A stretch of DNA of 64,000 bases from Ga0077560 sp046330435 (GCA_046330435.1 JAXLST010000017.1:62001-126000), one strand, 5' to 3'. Counted from the stretch's first letter, positions 16,681-25,682 are shown. Numbers and translations are program-made. The notes: a model not told the origin generated them from the letters alone.

Positions 16681-17340
16681 ATGGGCGACGGCACGATCAA
16701 CGTCATGGTGGTCGACGACCACCGGGTGCTGCGCACGGGACTCCGGCTCATCCTGGACCGCAGCCCGGGTGTGCACTGCGTGGGCGAGGCCGCGACCGCG
16801 GAGGAGGGCCTGCGCGTGGCGGACCGGGAGCACCCGGACGTGGTGGTCATGGACATGCGCATGCCGGGCATGGGCGGCCTGGCGGGCGTGCGGGAGCTGG
16901 TGCGGCGGCACCCCGGGACGCAGGTGGTGATGCTGTCGATGCACGGGTCCGGTGAGGACGTCCGGGAGGCGTTCAGCGCCGGCGCGATGGGCTACCTGCT
17001 CAAGACCGCCGCCGACGAGGAGCTGGTGGACGCCATCCGCTCGGTCCACGCCGGTGAGCGGTACCTGCATCCGAGCCTGGGCGCGGCCCTGGCGCAGCCG
17101 CCGCCGCCGGACCCGCTGGACGGCCTCACCGACCGGGAGCGCGAGGTCCTGCAGCTGCTGGCCCTGGGGTACGGCAACCAGGAGATCGCCGGGCGGCTGC
17201 ACCTCTCGCCGCGGACGGTCGAGACGCACCGGGCGAACATGATGAACAAGCTGCGGATCGCCTCGCGGGCCGACATCGTCCGCGTGGCGCTGGAGGCGGG
17301 GCTGCTGACCGCCGACGTCGCCGGGGCAGAGCACCACTGA
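16681..17340 (+). CDS. NarL/LuxR-type response regulator (orphan)
   Basis: 219 aa. Receiver domain with acidic pocket DD (12-13) and phosphoacceptor Asp58 in VVVMDMRMPG, switch Ser/Thr and the conserved Lys in GYLLKTAA; then a LuxR helix-turn-helix (LTDREREVLQLLALGYGNQE, RTVETHRANMMNKL). No histidine kinase is adjacent. The stop overlaps the next lipoprotein ATG by 1 nt, so the two are one operon. Divergent from the SHOCT gene, which it may regulate. Confidence 0.92.
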   Translation: MGDGTINVMVVDDHRVLRTGLRLILDRSPGVHCVGEAATAEEGLRVADREHPDVVVMDMRMPGMGGLAGVRELVRRHPGTQVVMLSMHGSGEDVREAFSAGAMGYLLKTAADEELVDAIRSVHAGERYLHPSLGAALAQPPPPDPLDGLTDREREVLQLLALGYGNQEIAGRLHLSPRTVETHRANMMNKLRIASRADIVRVALEAGLLTADVAGAEHH

Positions 17341-17822
17341 TGCGCGTGCGCACCGCCGCGGCGGCCCTCCTGGTGATGGTCGCCGCGGCGGCCGGCGGCT
17401 GCGGGAGCGACGGGTCCTCGGGGCCGGTCACGACCGCCGGGCCCGCCACCAAGACCGACTGGGTGAACGCGGTGAACGCCGCATGCCGGAAGTTCGGCAC
17501 GGAGAAGGCCAACCTGCGGGCCCTGGTCCCGAAGGGCCGCGACGACGTGCTGGACTGGCTGTCCCGGAGCTCGGCGCTGCTGGACCAGGAGGTCGCGGCC
17601 GTGCGGGCCATCCCCGCGCCGGACGACGCGCCCGACGGCGTGGAGCGTGGGCTCGCGGGGCTGGAGCGCGCGTCGAACCTCTTCCGGGAGGCCCACGCGA
17701 ACATCACCGCGGGGCGCGACTGGAAGGCGGAGGTCGCGCGGGTGCTGCCCAAGCTGCAGGCGGCCGGCGCCCCCGCCGGCAAGGTCCTGGGGGACGCGGG
17801 CCTCATCGAGTGCGCCACCTGA
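17340..17822 (+). CDS. Putative secreted lipoprotein
   Basis: 160 aa. Begins MRVRTAAAALLVMVAAAAGG followed directly by Cys: a lipoprotein signal peptide with lipobox AAGGC. The mature part is helical with two further Cys (NAACRKFGT, IECAT), possibly bonded. It has no recognised enzymatic motif. Fused by a 1-nt overlap to the orphan response regulator, so it may be a sensory or envelope-stress partner; that is inference. Confidence 0.8.
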   Translation: MRVRTAAAALLVMVAAAAGGCGSDGSSGPVTTAGPATKTDWVNAVNAACRKFGTEKANLRALVPKGRDDVLDWLSRSSALLDQEVAAVRAIPAPDDAPDGVERGLAGLERASNLFREAHANITAGRDWKAEVARVLPKLQAAGAPAGKVLGDAGLIECAT

Positions 17823-17892
17823 CCGGCGGAGCCGCGGCGGCCCACCCGGACGGCGGGGGCGCCACGTCCTGAACCTGCCATAGGCTGACGCC

Positions 17893-19575
17893 GTGCAGCG
17901 GACCCTCCCCGCAGTCCTCGCCGCGCTCCTGTGCGCCTCCGTGATCGCCGGGTGCGGCGGCCAGACCCCCGCACGCGACCCCGACCCACCGGGCCCCGTG
18001 CGCGTCGCGGCCCTCGCGGTGAACCCCGCCCGCCCGGCGATCGCGCCCGGCGAGTCCCTGCGGCTCATGGCCGTGACCCGCGCCACCGACGGCTCGGTCG
18101 CCGACGTCACCGCCGGCGGGCGCTGGCGCGTGACCGGGGCCGCGGTCCGCCTCACCGGGCCCGGGCGGCTGCGGGCGGTCGCGCCGGGAACCGCCGTGGT
18201 CGAGGTGCGCGCCGCGGGCCGCCGCGCCGCCGCGCGCGTCACCGTCGACCCGCGCGCGTCCGGGGCGCTGGTGTTCACGCCCAGCCGGCCGTTCCCGCAG
18301 GACCCCCTGGGCCGCTCCATCGCGCTCGCAGGGAGCCACACCTGGACGAACCTGATGGACAGCGGCACGACCGACCCGCCGCCGGCGTTCGACAAGGACC
18401 GCTACCTCGACACCCTCCAGGTGCACGGCCAGAACCTCACGCGGCTGTGGACCTGGGAGCAGGCGCGGTGGACCGCCGAGACGCGCGAGGACTACCACTT
18501 CTCCCCCACCGTGTTCGTGCGCACCGGCCCCGGCACCGGCGCCGACGGCGGCCTGCGCTTCGACCTGCAGCGCGTCAACCCGGCGTACCTGGCGCGGGTG
18601 CGCGAGCGCGTCCGGGCGGCGCGTGAGCGCGGGATCTGGACGGTGGTGATGCTCTTCGACGGATGGAGCGTCGCCCCGAAGGTCTCCGACGACATGAACC
18701 CCTGGAGGGGCCACCCGCTGAACGCCGCCAACAACGTGAACGGCATCGACGGCGACACCGACGGCAACGGTGACGGCACCGACACCCAGACCCTCGTGGA
18801 CCCCGCCGTGACCGCCGTGCAGGAGCGGTACGTCCGGGCGGTCGTCGCCGAGCTCGCCGCCGAGCCGAACGTGATGTACGAGATCAGCAACGAGAGCGAC
18901 GGGTCGTCGGTGGCCTGGCAGGAGCACATGGTCGGCGTCATCCGGGACGCCGAGCGCGACGGGCCGCTGCGGCACCCGGTGGGGATGACGTTCCCGTACC
19001 CGGGCGGGGACGACGACGTGCTGCTCACCGGGCCGGCCGACTGGGTGTCGCCCGGCGGCGACCCGTCCGACCCGCGGCCGGTCGGCGAGCGCCCGGTGAT
19101 CATGGACACCGACCACCTGTGCGGGGTGTGCGGCGACGCGTCGTTCCCGTGGCGCGCGTTCACGCGCGGCAACAACCCGTTGTTCATGGACCTCTACGAC
19201 GACACGGCCATCGGGCTGGGCGCGCTGGACGGGGACGGCACCGACCCGGAGTGGGAGCGCCTGCGCCGCGCGCTCGGGATCGTGCGGGAGGTCTCCGAGC
19301 AGGTGGACCTGTCCCGGATGCGCCCGGACGGGTCGTTCGCGTCGTCGGGCTTCGCCCTCACCACCGGCGGGGCGCGGCCCCAGGCCGTGGTGCTCGCCAC
19401 CGGCGGCGACCGCGTGACCCTGGACCTGCGGGAGGCGACCGGCCGGTTCGCGGTGCGGTGGGTGCACCCGCGCAGCGGCGTCGTGCTTGCCCGCACCATC
19501 GCCAACGGCGGCGGGAAGGTGTCGCTCGACCCGCCCATCGACGCCGACGCGGTCTTGATTCTGGACCCCGCCTAG
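17893..19575 (+). CDS. Secreted glycoside-hydrolase-like lipoprotein
   Basis: 560 aa, GTG start. Lipoprotein signal peptide ending SVIAGC; a BIG2/Ig-like beta domain (about 38-125: LAVNPARPAIAPGESLRLMA); then a TIM-barrel-like region (DPLGRSIALAGSHTWTNLMD, LTRLWTWEQ, GIWTVVMLFDGWS) with YEISNESDGSS, whose Glu sits where retaining cellulase-like enzymes have the acid/base. An Asp-rich loop DGDTDGNGDGTDTQ resembles a calcium site. A small beta domain closes the protein. It is probably anchored outside the membrane and acts on a polysaccharide; the exact GH family is not assigned. Confidence 0.75.
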   Translation: MQRTLPAVLAALLCASVIAGCGGQTPARDPDPPGPVRVAALAVNPARPAIAPGESLRLMAVTRATDGSVADVTAGGRWRVTGAAVRLTGPGRLRAVAPGTAVVEVRAAGRRAAARVTVDPRASGALVFTPSRPFPQDPLGRSIALAGSHTWTNLMDSGTTDPPPAFDKDRYLDTLQVHGQNLTRLWTWEQARWTAETREDYHFSPTVFVRTGPGTGADGGLRFDLQRVNPAYLARVRERVRAARERGIWTVVMLFDGWSVAPKVSDDMNPWRGHPLNAANNVNGIDGDTDGNGDGTDTQTLVDPAVTAVQERYVRAVVAELAAEPNVMYEISNESDGSSVAWQEHMVGVIRDAERDGPLRHPVGMTFPYPGGDDDVLLTGPADWVSPGGDPSDPRPVGERPVIMDTDHLCGVCGDASFPWRAFTRGNNPLFMDLYDDTAIGLGALDGDGTDPEWERLRRALGIVREVSEQVDLSRMRPDGSFASSGFALTTGGARPQAVVLATGGDRVTLDLREATGRFAVRWVHPRSGVVLARTIANGGGKVSLDPPIDADAVLILDPA

Positions 19576-19589
19576 ATACCCTCCGGGGT

Positions 19590-19769
19590 ATGTGCAGACG
19601 AGTGACGTGCAAGCGGTGCGGCCGCCCGGACTGGCGCGGCTGCGGGGCCCATGTGGAGCAGGTGCTGGGCGACGTCCCCAAGAAGGAGCGGTGCCGGTGC
19701 CGCCAGGACGGGCCGCCGCCCGCCCCCGCGGGACGCGGCGGGCTGCTGGCACGCCTGCGCGGCCGCTGA
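19590..19769 (+). CDS. Small Cys-rich putative zinc-ribbon protein
   Basis: 59 aa. CKRCGRPDWRGCGAHVEQVL then RCRC: four to six Cys and a His in a compact pattern seen in a widespread family of tiny uncharacterised bacterial proteins. The ATG at 19590 follows CTCCGGGGT. It is too short for most gene callers. Function unknown; zinc binding is inferred from the Cys pairs. It lies 14 nt downstream of the glycosidase-like gene. Confidence 0.75.
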   Translation: MCRRVTCKRCGRPDWRGCGAHVEQVLGDVPKKERCRCRQDGPPPAPAGRGGLLARLRGR

Positions 19770-19866
19770 GGGCGGCCGGCCGGCCCCGGCGCCGGCGCGC
19801 GGAGGCGATGGCGGCGCGGAACCACCCGTCGCATGCCCTTGCGTCAACCGGCGTTATCGTCGGCGA

Positions 19867-21306
19867 ATGACCGACACCTCCGCCTCCATGGACGGGCTGC
19901 GGAAGGACCTCGCCAAGCTCGTCCGCCAGCTCCTCGACGAGCGCCCCGAGCGCCGCCGGGAGCGGCCGGTGAACCCGCTCGTGCGCGCCCACCTGGGCCT
20001 GGGCGACGGGGGCCCCACCCTGCCGGTGCTGTCCGACCGGTTCCCGTACTACGACCTGCCCAACCTGCACCTCGCGCTGGAGCGCCTGCGCACCCGCGAG
20101 GGGTGGTCGGCCGACATCCTCGGCGTCGCGCACGAGGAGGGGATGTGGCCGCAGCCGACGATGGGCTCGCTGCTCTCCCATGACCGGTGGGAGGCCGGCC
20201 CCGAGCAGTTCGCGACGGCGAGCACCGGGCCGAGCGAGACCATGGCGTGCCGCACCTCGTCCCTGTTCCTCCTGCACTCGCCGGAGGGCCCGCTGGCGCT
20301 GCTGCTGATGCTCTCCGACGGGCATGGCGGGCCGCCGGACCTGATCCTCACCGTCGCCTCGCCCGTGGACGGAGCCTGCGAGCGGCTCCTCGCGTGGATC
20401 CGGGAGACCATCGCCGAGGTGGACGTCTTCCGCGGCAAGGTCATCACCGTCGAGGCGAACCCCATGACGGACTCCAGCAGGGTCGCGTTCGTCGAGCGGC
20501 CCCGGATCGCGCCGCAGGAGCTGGTGCTGCCGGACGGGGTGCTCGAGCGCATCGAGCGGCACGTCATCGGCGCCAGCCGGCACCGTGAGGCCCTGCTCGC
20601 CTCCGGCCGCCATCTGGGCCGCGGGCTGCTGCTGTGGGGGCCGCCGGGGACCGGGAAGACCCTCACGCTGCGCTATCTCACCGGGCGGCTGGACGGCACG
20701 ACGGTGATCATCCTGTCCGGCAGCGCGCTGGGGATGGCCGCGTCGTTCGGCGCGCTCGCCCGCCGCCTGCAGCCGGCGGTGGTCATCCTGGAGGACGTCG
20801 ACCTGGTGGCCCAGGAACGGGAGCACTGGGGCTCGGGCCCCATCCTGTTCGAGCTCATGAACGAGATGAGCGGGCAGGGCGGCGACGCGGACGTGGCGTT
20901 CGTGCTCACCACCAACCGGCCCGACGTGCTGGAGCCGGCCCTCGCCGCCCGCCCGGGGCGCGTGGACCTCGCCGTGGAGATCCCGCTTCCGGACGCCGCG
21001 GCCCGCGCGCGCCTCATCGAGCTCTACGGGCGGGGCATGGACCTGCGGCTCGACGACCCGGGCCGGGTGGTCGAGCGGACGGAGGGCGTGACGGCCTCGT
21101 TCATCCAGGAACTGCTGCGCAAGGCCCGCCTGTGGGCGGCGGAGGACGGCCGGGTGACCGTGACCCAGGCGGACGTGGACGGCGCGCTGGACGAACTGCT
21201 GCACGAGACCTCCGCGCTCACGCGCGTGATGCTGGGCGTGGGGGCGCAGGACGTCATGCGCCGCGCGTCGCGCGCATGGCTCGAGGAGTTCCCGGACGAG
21301 GAGTGA
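19867..21306 (+). CDS. AAA-family ATPase
   Basis: 479 aa. A roughly 220-residue N-terminal domain of unknown fold is followed by one CDC48/FtsH-like AAA module: Walker A GPPGTGKT (258-265), Walker B VVILEDVD, sensor FVLTTNRPDVLEPAL and arginine-finger region RPGRVD. There is no protease motif and no membrane segment, so it is likely a soluble unfoldase or remodelling enzyme; the N-domain presumably selects the substrate. ATG 19867. It lies ahead of the DsbA-family gene, but nothing shows a functional link. Confidence 0.88.
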   Translation: MTDTSASMDGLRKDLAKLVRQLLDERPERRRERPVNPLVRAHLGLGDGGPTLPVLSDRFPYYDLPNLHLALERLRTREGWSADILGVAHEEGMWPQPTMGSLLSHDRWEAGPEQFATASTGPSETMACRTSSLFLLHSPEGPLALLLMLSDGHGGPPDLILTVASPVDGACERLLAWIRETIAEVDVFRGKVITVEANPMTDSSRVAFVERPRIAPQELVLPDGVLERIERHVIGASRHREALLASGRHLGRGLLLWGPPGTGKTLTLRYLTGRLDGTTVIILSGSALGMAASFGALARRLQPAVVILEDVDLVAQEREHWGSGPILFELMNEMSGQGGDADVAFVLTTNRPDVLEPALAARPGRVDLAVEIPLPDAAARARLIELYGRGMDLRLDDPGRVVERTEGVTASFIQELLRKARLWAAEDGRVTVTQADVDGALDELLHETSALTRVMLGVGAQDVMRRASRAWLEEFPDEE

Positions 21307-21344
21307 CCGGGCCCCGTCGTGGGCGGCGGGCGATACTGCCGCCC

Positions 21345-22016
21345 ATGACCGAGCCCACCATGGTCGAGGTGTTCCTCGACGTCTCCTGCCCCTGGTGCCA
21401 CGGCGGCCAGATCACGGCGCGCCGCATCCTGGACGAGGTGGCCGCCGACCCGTCGCTGCCGCGCACCGCGTACACGATGCGGTTCATCCGGCTGCACGAC
21501 TTCGGCGACCCGGCGGGGTACCCCAGGGCGGAGATGATCCGGCGATGGGAGAGCCCGCCGGAGGAGGTGGCCGCCCACCTGGTGGAGCTGGAGGAGTTCG
21601 CCGCGTCGGTGGGCGTCCGCATCGACGACGACGCCTACGCGTACGTGTCCGACCCGTTCCACGCGCACCGGCTGCTGGCGATGGTGCGCGACGACCCGTC
21701 CACCGACGCGCCCGACCTGTGGAGCCTGTCCCGGGCGGTCTGGACCGGCAGGTACGTGCACGGCCTGCGCGCGGACGTGCACGCCGACCTGAGGAAGGCC
21801 GTCGCCCTCGCCGGCCTGCGGGTCCCGGAGCGCATCTGGGCGCGCATGGCGGACCCGGACGACCACCGGGAGCGGACCCTCGCCGACCACGCCCGGGCGC
21901 TGGAGGTGCACCTGGACGGCGTGCCGCGCCTGGTCGCGAACGGCCGCATCGTCCCGTGCTGGCGGCCCATCGACGAGGTGCGGGCGGGCATCCGGGAGGC
22001 GCTGCTGGCCGCATGA
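21345..22016 (+). CDS. DsbA-family (FrnE-like) thioredoxin-fold oxidoreductase
   Basis: 223 aa. The CPWC active-site motif (Cys15, Cys18) sits immediately after the first strand (VEVFLDVSCPWC), with a helical insertion and VDGVPRLVANG-like cis-Pro segment (LDGVPRLVANGR). No signal peptide, so a cytoplasmic 2-hydroxychromene/FrnE-type member rather than a periplasmic DsbA. Its substrate is unknown. ATG 21345. Confidence 0.9.
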   Translation: MTEPTMVEVFLDVSCPWCHGGQITARRILDEVAADPSLPRTAYTMRFIRLHDFGDPAGYPRAEMIRRWESPPEEVAAHLVELEEFAASVGVRIDDDAYAYVSDPFHAHRLLAMVRDDPSTDAPDLWSLSRAVWTGRYVHGLRADVHADLRKAVALAGLRVPERIWARMADPDDHRERTLADHARALEVHLDGVPRLVANGRIVPCWRPIDEVRAGIREALLAA

Positions 22017-22062
22017 CGCCGGCGCCGGGACACGATCGGCGTGTCCCGTGCGTCTCCGGGGC

Positions 22063-22593
22063 ATGACCGTGACCACGCAGACCGACGCGGACCTCGTCCG
22101 CGAGGCGCAGGACGGCTCCCGCCCCGCGGCGGAAGCCCTGTTCGAACGGCACTGGCCCCGCGCGTGGCGCGCCGCGTACGGGGTGCTCGGCGACCGGCAG
22201 CGCGCCGACGACGCGGCCCAGGCCGCGATGGTGCGGGCGCTGGAGCGCATCCGCTCGATCCGCGACGGCGCGTCCTTCGGGCCGTGGCTCATGCGGATCG
22301 TGGTGCGCGAGGCGCTCGACGGGCGGCGGCGCACCCGCCGCGAGGCGCCGCTGGACGACGCGGCGTCGATCCCCGCGGGCGAGCCCCCCGAGAGCCCCGA
22401 CCCCGCCCTCGCGGAGGCGATGCGCGCGCTGAGCCCCGACCGCCGCGCCGTCGTGGTGCTGCATTTCTGGCTGGGCCATTCCCTCCCGGAGGTCGCCGGC
22501 ATCCTCGGCGTGCCGGAGGGCACGGCCCATTCCCGCCTGTCGCGGGCCCTCACCCAGCTCCGCGCCCACCTGGAGGTGCCGCATGGCCGCTGA
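22063..22593 (+). CDS. ECF-type RNA polymerase sigma factor
   Basis: 176 aa. Region 2 (DGSRPAAEALFERHWPRAWR, ADDAAQAAMVRALERI) and region 4 (LSPDRRAVVVLHFWLGHSLP ...EVAGILGVPEGTAHSRLSRA) are both clear. ATG 22063. It overlaps the following gene by 11 nt; the partner's GGAGGTG ribosome site lies inside the sigma gene. The arrangement is that of a sigma factor with its membrane-bound controller, although the partner is unusual. Confidence 0.92.
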   Translation: MTVTTQTDADLVREAQDGSRPAAEALFERHWPRAWRAAYGVLGDRQRADDAAQAAMVRALERIRSIRDGASFGPWLMRIVVREALDGRRRTRREAPLDDAASIPAGEPPESPDPALAEAMRALSPDRRAVVVLHFWLGHSLPEVAGILGVPEGTAHSRLSRALTQLRAHLEVPHGR

Positions 22594-23533
22594 CCTGGAG
22601 GACCGCCTCGCCCGTCTGGGCGACGCCGCCGCACCGGACGACGGTGCCACCGCCCGCGCCCGGGCCGCCGCCCTGGAGGCTCTGCCCGCCGGGCGCCGCC
22701 GCCGGTCGTGGCGCCACCTGCTCCCCCGGCGGCGCACCATGTCGGTCGCGTTCGCGGTGGCCGGGACCGTGGCAATCGCCGGCGTGCTGGTGCTGTCCCT
22801 CCCGCGCGGCGCGGACCGCCCCGTGCCGGCCGGGATCACGCTGGTCGCCACCGCGCCGTCGCCGGGCGGGGTCGTCGATGCCGCCGACCTGGAGACGACC
22901 GCGCAGATGATCGACCGCCGCGCACGGATCATGCGCATCGACGGGGCCGACGCCGAGGTCGTGGACGGGGACATCGTGCTGCACCTCCCCGATGACGCAC
23001 CCCCCGGTGCGCTGCGTGACCTGACCGCCCGCGGCGAGTTCGCGATCTACGACGGGATGCGCGTGATCGGGCCGGCCAACGGCAGCAGGCGCCGGCCGCT
23101 TCCCGGCCCCGGCCAGCACGTGATCGATGTCCCCGACGGGAAGGCCGGCACCGTCCTCCACATCCTCGTGGCCGGCTCCCCGGCCCTCACCAATGCCGAT
23201 GTCGCCGCCGTGAAACCGGACGTCGTGTTCGGTGACCAGCCGCCGTTCCTGGAGATCCGCCTGACGACCGCGGGCCGGAGGGCCTTCCACCGTCTCACGC
23301 AGCGCATCGCCCAGCGCGGCGCGGTCGAGCGCAGGGTCGGCACGACCATGCTGGTCATCGACGGTGAGCTGGTGAGCAGGCCGACCATCGACCCGGAGGA
23401 GTTCCCGGATGGGCTCAACAGCCCGGCCGTCGAGATCGACGGCCACTACTCGCCCGCGGACCCCTGGCGGCGCATCGCCGCGGCCAAGATCGAGGAGGGG
23501 CCCCTGCCGGTGGTCCTCGCCCCGGCCGGCTGA
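22583..23533 (+). CDS. Putative anti-sigma factor with SecD-P1-like extracytoplasmic domain
   Basis: 316 aa. An N-terminal cytoplasmic stretch of about 50 residues, one membrane span (MSVAFAVAGTVAIAGVLVLS) and an outer domain resembling the P1 head of the translocon protein SecD: it has ALTNADVAAVKP, FLEIRLTTAGRRAFHRLTQR and MLVIDGELVSRPTID, matching SecD's strand-helix pattern and 'DGKVVSAP' strand. It is not SecD itself: the six-helix membrane part is missing. The gene overlaps the ECF sigma gene, so it likely holds the sigma factor and senses envelope status. The role is inferred. Confidence 0.72.
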   Translation: MAADLEDRLARLGDAAAPDDGATARARAAALEALPAGRRRRSWRHLLPRRRTMSVAFAVAGTVAIAGVLVLSLPRGADRPVPAGITLVATAPSPGGVVDAADLETTAQMIDRRARIMRIDGADAEVVDGDIVLHLPDDAPPGALRDLTARGEFAIYDGMRVIGPANGSRRRPLPGPGQHVIDVPDGKAGTVLHILVAGSPALTNADVAAVKPDVVFGDQPPFLEIRLTTAGRRAFHRLTQRIAQRGAVERRVGTTMLVIDGELVSRPTIDPEEFPDGLNSPAVEIDGHYSPADPWRRIAAAKIEEGPLPVVLAPAG

Positions 23534-23550
23534 GCCGTTTCACCCACGAA

Positions 23551-23582
23551 GGGGACGGGAACCCACCGGGCGTCCCGTCCCC
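23551..23582 (+). terminator. Hairpin after the sigma/SecD-like operon
   Basis: A perfect 10-bp stem GGGGACGGGA/TCCCGTCCCC with a 12-nt loop, 18 nt beyond the stop of the SecD-like gene and before the DUF6328 start. No T-tract. Confidence 0.6.
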
Positions 23583-23597
23583 CACCCCCGCCATTGG

Positions 23598-24086
23598 ATG
23601 AGCCCACCCGATCACCCGCAGCGCCCGTTCCGGGACGAGACGCCCGGTGAGCGCCGGGACCGCCAGCTGGGCGAGCTGCTGCAGGAGATCCGGGTCACGC
23701 TGCCGGGCGTGCAGGTGCTGTTCGCGTTCCTGCTGGCGGTGCCGTTCAGCGCCCGGTGGGACCGCACCACCGAGCTGCAGAAGGACGTGTTCTTCGCGAC
23801 GCTACTGCTCACGGCCCTGGCGACGGTGCTGCTGATGGCCCCCACGGCGGTGCACCGCATGCGGTTCGAGCAGGCCGACAAGGCGCACGTGGTGCGGACC
23901 GGGCACCGCCTGGTGGTCGCCGGGCTGTGCGTGCTGGCGCTCGCGATGGCGAGCGCGGTGTTCCTGATCACCGACGTCCTGTACTCGGTGCCGGCGGCGA
24001 TCGGCGTGGCCGCGGCGTTCCTCGTGGTCGTCGCGGGCACGTGGTTCGCGATCCCGCTCGCCAGGAACCTCACGCGCGACGACTGA
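23598..24086 (+). CDS. DUF6328-type four-helix membrane protein
   Basis: 162 aa with four hydrophobic spans, including VLFAFLLAVPFSARW, VFFATLLLTALATVLLMAPT and AGLCVLALAMASAVFLIT. The N-terminal LGELLQEIRVTLPGVQVLFA and the MAPTAVHRMRF stretch match the DUF6328 pattern common in actinobacteria. Function unknown. ATG 23598. Confidence 0.75.
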   Translation: MSPPDHPQRPFRDETPGERRDRQLGELLQEIRVTLPGVQVLFAFLLAVPFSARWDRTTELQKDVFFATLLLTALATVLLMAPTAVHRMRFEQADKAHVVRTGHRLVVAGLCVLALAMASAVFLITDVLYSVPAAIGVAAAFLVVVAGTWFAIPLARNLTRDD

Positions 24087-24147
24087 CCGCGCGGCGTCCG
24101 GGGTGGGCGTCACCATTCACCCGCGGCCCCGGGACCGGGACCAACAT

Positions 24148-24180
24148 GCGCGGCGGCGGTTGGGATGGCCGCCGCCGCGC
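24148..24180. terminator. Bidirectional hairpin between converging genes
   Basis: A perfect 12-bp stem GCGCGGCGGCGG/CCGCCGCCGCGC around a 9-nt loop, sitting between the DUF6328 stop (24086) and the exoD stop (24183). Likely terminates both. Confidence 0.65.
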
Positions 24181-24182
24181 GC

Positions 24183-24806
24183 CTAGCCGAACAGGCCGCG
24201 CACCAGGTCGATCACCGCACGCCCCACGGTGATCTCGAGCACCACGCCGCCGGCGCCCACCGCGATCCCGGCCGCCACGATCAGGGCGTCCTCCAGCAGC
24301 ACGCCGAGCGACAGCAGCACCACCCCCAGTGCGGGCAGGGTGTCGAGGCCGGTGAACGGCGGGGCGAGGAACGCCCCCACGGATCCGCCCACCACCAGCA
24401 GGCCGAACACGACCGCGCCACCCCTGCTGGTCACCAGGCGGGCGAACCGGGGGCGGGAGATGCGCTCGAGGCCGCGGATGAGCCGCAGCAGCGCCCGCAC
24501 GAGCCTGCCGTCGCCGTCACCCGCGACGCGGAGCGTCTGCCAGCGCCCGGGAACCCAGATCTCCCGCCGGCCCACGATGAGCTGCAGGGCCGTGAGCACC
24601 GCGATGACCTCGAAGACGTGGGTGGCGCCACCGGTTGGCAGCGGCAGCGCCGGCACCGCCATGAGCAGCGTGAAGACCACCGCGAAGCTCTTCTCCCGTA
24701 ACAGGTCGATGAGCCCGCCCAGGGTCGTGTCCTCACCACCAAGCCAGCGCTCCAGGCGCTCGCTGAGCCGGCCGGGGCCGGCGGGGTCCGCGGGATCGGC
24801 GGTCAC
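24183..24806 (-). CDS. ExoD-family exopolysaccharide synthesis membrane protein
   Basis: 207 aa. It shows the family pattern of a cytoplasmic N-terminal helix (RLSERLERWLGGEDTTLGGL), a hydrophobic hairpin with FTLLMAVPALPLPTGGATHV, then LQLIVGRREIWVPGRW and four further spans. ExoD proteins affect exopolysaccharide output; their mechanism is not known. GTG 24806 is chosen over an upstream ATG because GGAGG lies 8 nt before it. Confidence 0.85.
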   Translation of the reverse strand: MTADPADPAGPGRLSERLERWLGGEDTTLGGLIDLLREKSFAVVFTLLMAVPALPLPTGGATHVFEVIAVLTALQLIVGRREIWVPGRWQTLRVAGDGDGRLVRALLRLIRGLERISRPRFARLVTSRGGAVVFGLLVVGGSVGAFLAPPFTGLDTLPALGVVLLSLGVLLEDALIVAAGIAVGAGGVVLEITVGRAVIDLVRGLFG

Positions 24807-24848
24807 CGCGTGATCCTCCCTCCCCGGCCCCGTCGGCACCATGGGCGG

Positions 24849-25682
24849 TCAGCCCTCCCCGAGGAAGTCCAGCAGCACCCGGTTGAACTCCTCCGCGTGC
24901 GACGCGTTGATCCCGTGCGGCCCGCCGGCGATGAGGTGCAGGCGGCCGTCCTTCACCGACTCGGCGGTCCGCGTGCCGCTCACCTCGACCGGCACGATCG
25001 CGTCGGAATCGCCGTGGATCACCAGCACCGGCACGTCGCAGCGCTCCAGGTCGGCGCGGAAGTCCGTGCCCCACGCCGCGATGCAGTCGTGCGTGCCCTT
25101 GGGTGACGCCCACTCGGCGATGTCCAGGGCGTAGCGGCGCTGCTGCTCGCTCACCTTCAGCTCCCCGCCGGCGCTGAAGAAGTTCGTCATGAAGCCGTCC
25201 AGGAACGCCATCCGGTCCCTGCGGACCTCCGCCTGGAACCCGGCGAGCAGGTCGTCGGTGACACCGCCGTCCGGGTTGTCCGGGGTCTGCTTGAGGGCCG
25301 GCGGGATCGCGGCGGCGAACACCGCCTGCGCGACCCGGCCGGTGCCGTGCGCGCCGATGTACCGCGCCACCTCGCCGCCGCCCATGGAGAAGCCCACCAG
25401 CGTGGCGTCGCGCAGGTCCAGGTGGTCCATGAGGGCCTTCAGGTCCGCGGCGAGGGTGTCGTACTCGTATCCGGACCGCGGCTGGCTCGACCGGCCGAAG
25501 CCGCGCCGGTCGTAGGCGACCACCCGGTACCCGGCGTCCACGAGGACGCCGGTCTGGGCCTCCCAGGAGCGGTTCGACAGCGGCCAGCCGTGGATGAGCA
25601 CCACGGGGCGCCCCTCGCCGTGGTCCTCGTAGAAGAGCTCGACCGGGGTGCGGCCGTCGGTGCCGGCGTTCACAGTGGGCAT
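24849..25682 (-). CDS. Alpha/beta hydrolase (non-haem chloroperoxidase/esterase type)
   Basis: 277 aa, cytoplasmic. Oxyanion HGWP, nucleophile Ser99 in GFSMGG, Asp in IHGDSD and His in GGPHGIN complete the triad. It most resembles cofactor-free haloperoxidases that act as esterases or perhydrolases. ATG 25682 with GGAGG just upstream. 42 nt upstream of exoD on the same strand and likely in the same transcript; no clear functional tie. Confidence 0.9.
   Translation of the reverse strand: MPTVNAGTDGRTPVELFYEDHGEGRPVVLIHGWPLSNRSWEAQTGVLVDAGYRVVAYDRRGFGRSSQPRSGYEYDTLAADLKALMDHLDLRDATLVGFSMGGGEVARYIGAHGTGRVAQAVFAAAIPPALKQTPDNPDGGVTDDLLAGFQAEVRRDRMAFLDGFMTNFFSAGGELKVSEQQRRYALDIAEWASPKGTHDCIAAWGTDFRADLERCDVPVLVIHGDSDAIVPVEVSGTRTAESVKDGRLHLIAGGPHGINASHAEEFNRVLLDFLGEG

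Noticed and set aside
17803..21204. 1133-codon minus-strand open frame
   Set aside because: Antisense to the glycosidase-like lipoprotein and AAA ATPase genes, both with clear motifs.
22583..23533. SecD gene proper
   Set aside because: Only one membrane span and a P1-like head; the SecD membrane domain is absent and it overlaps a sigma gene.
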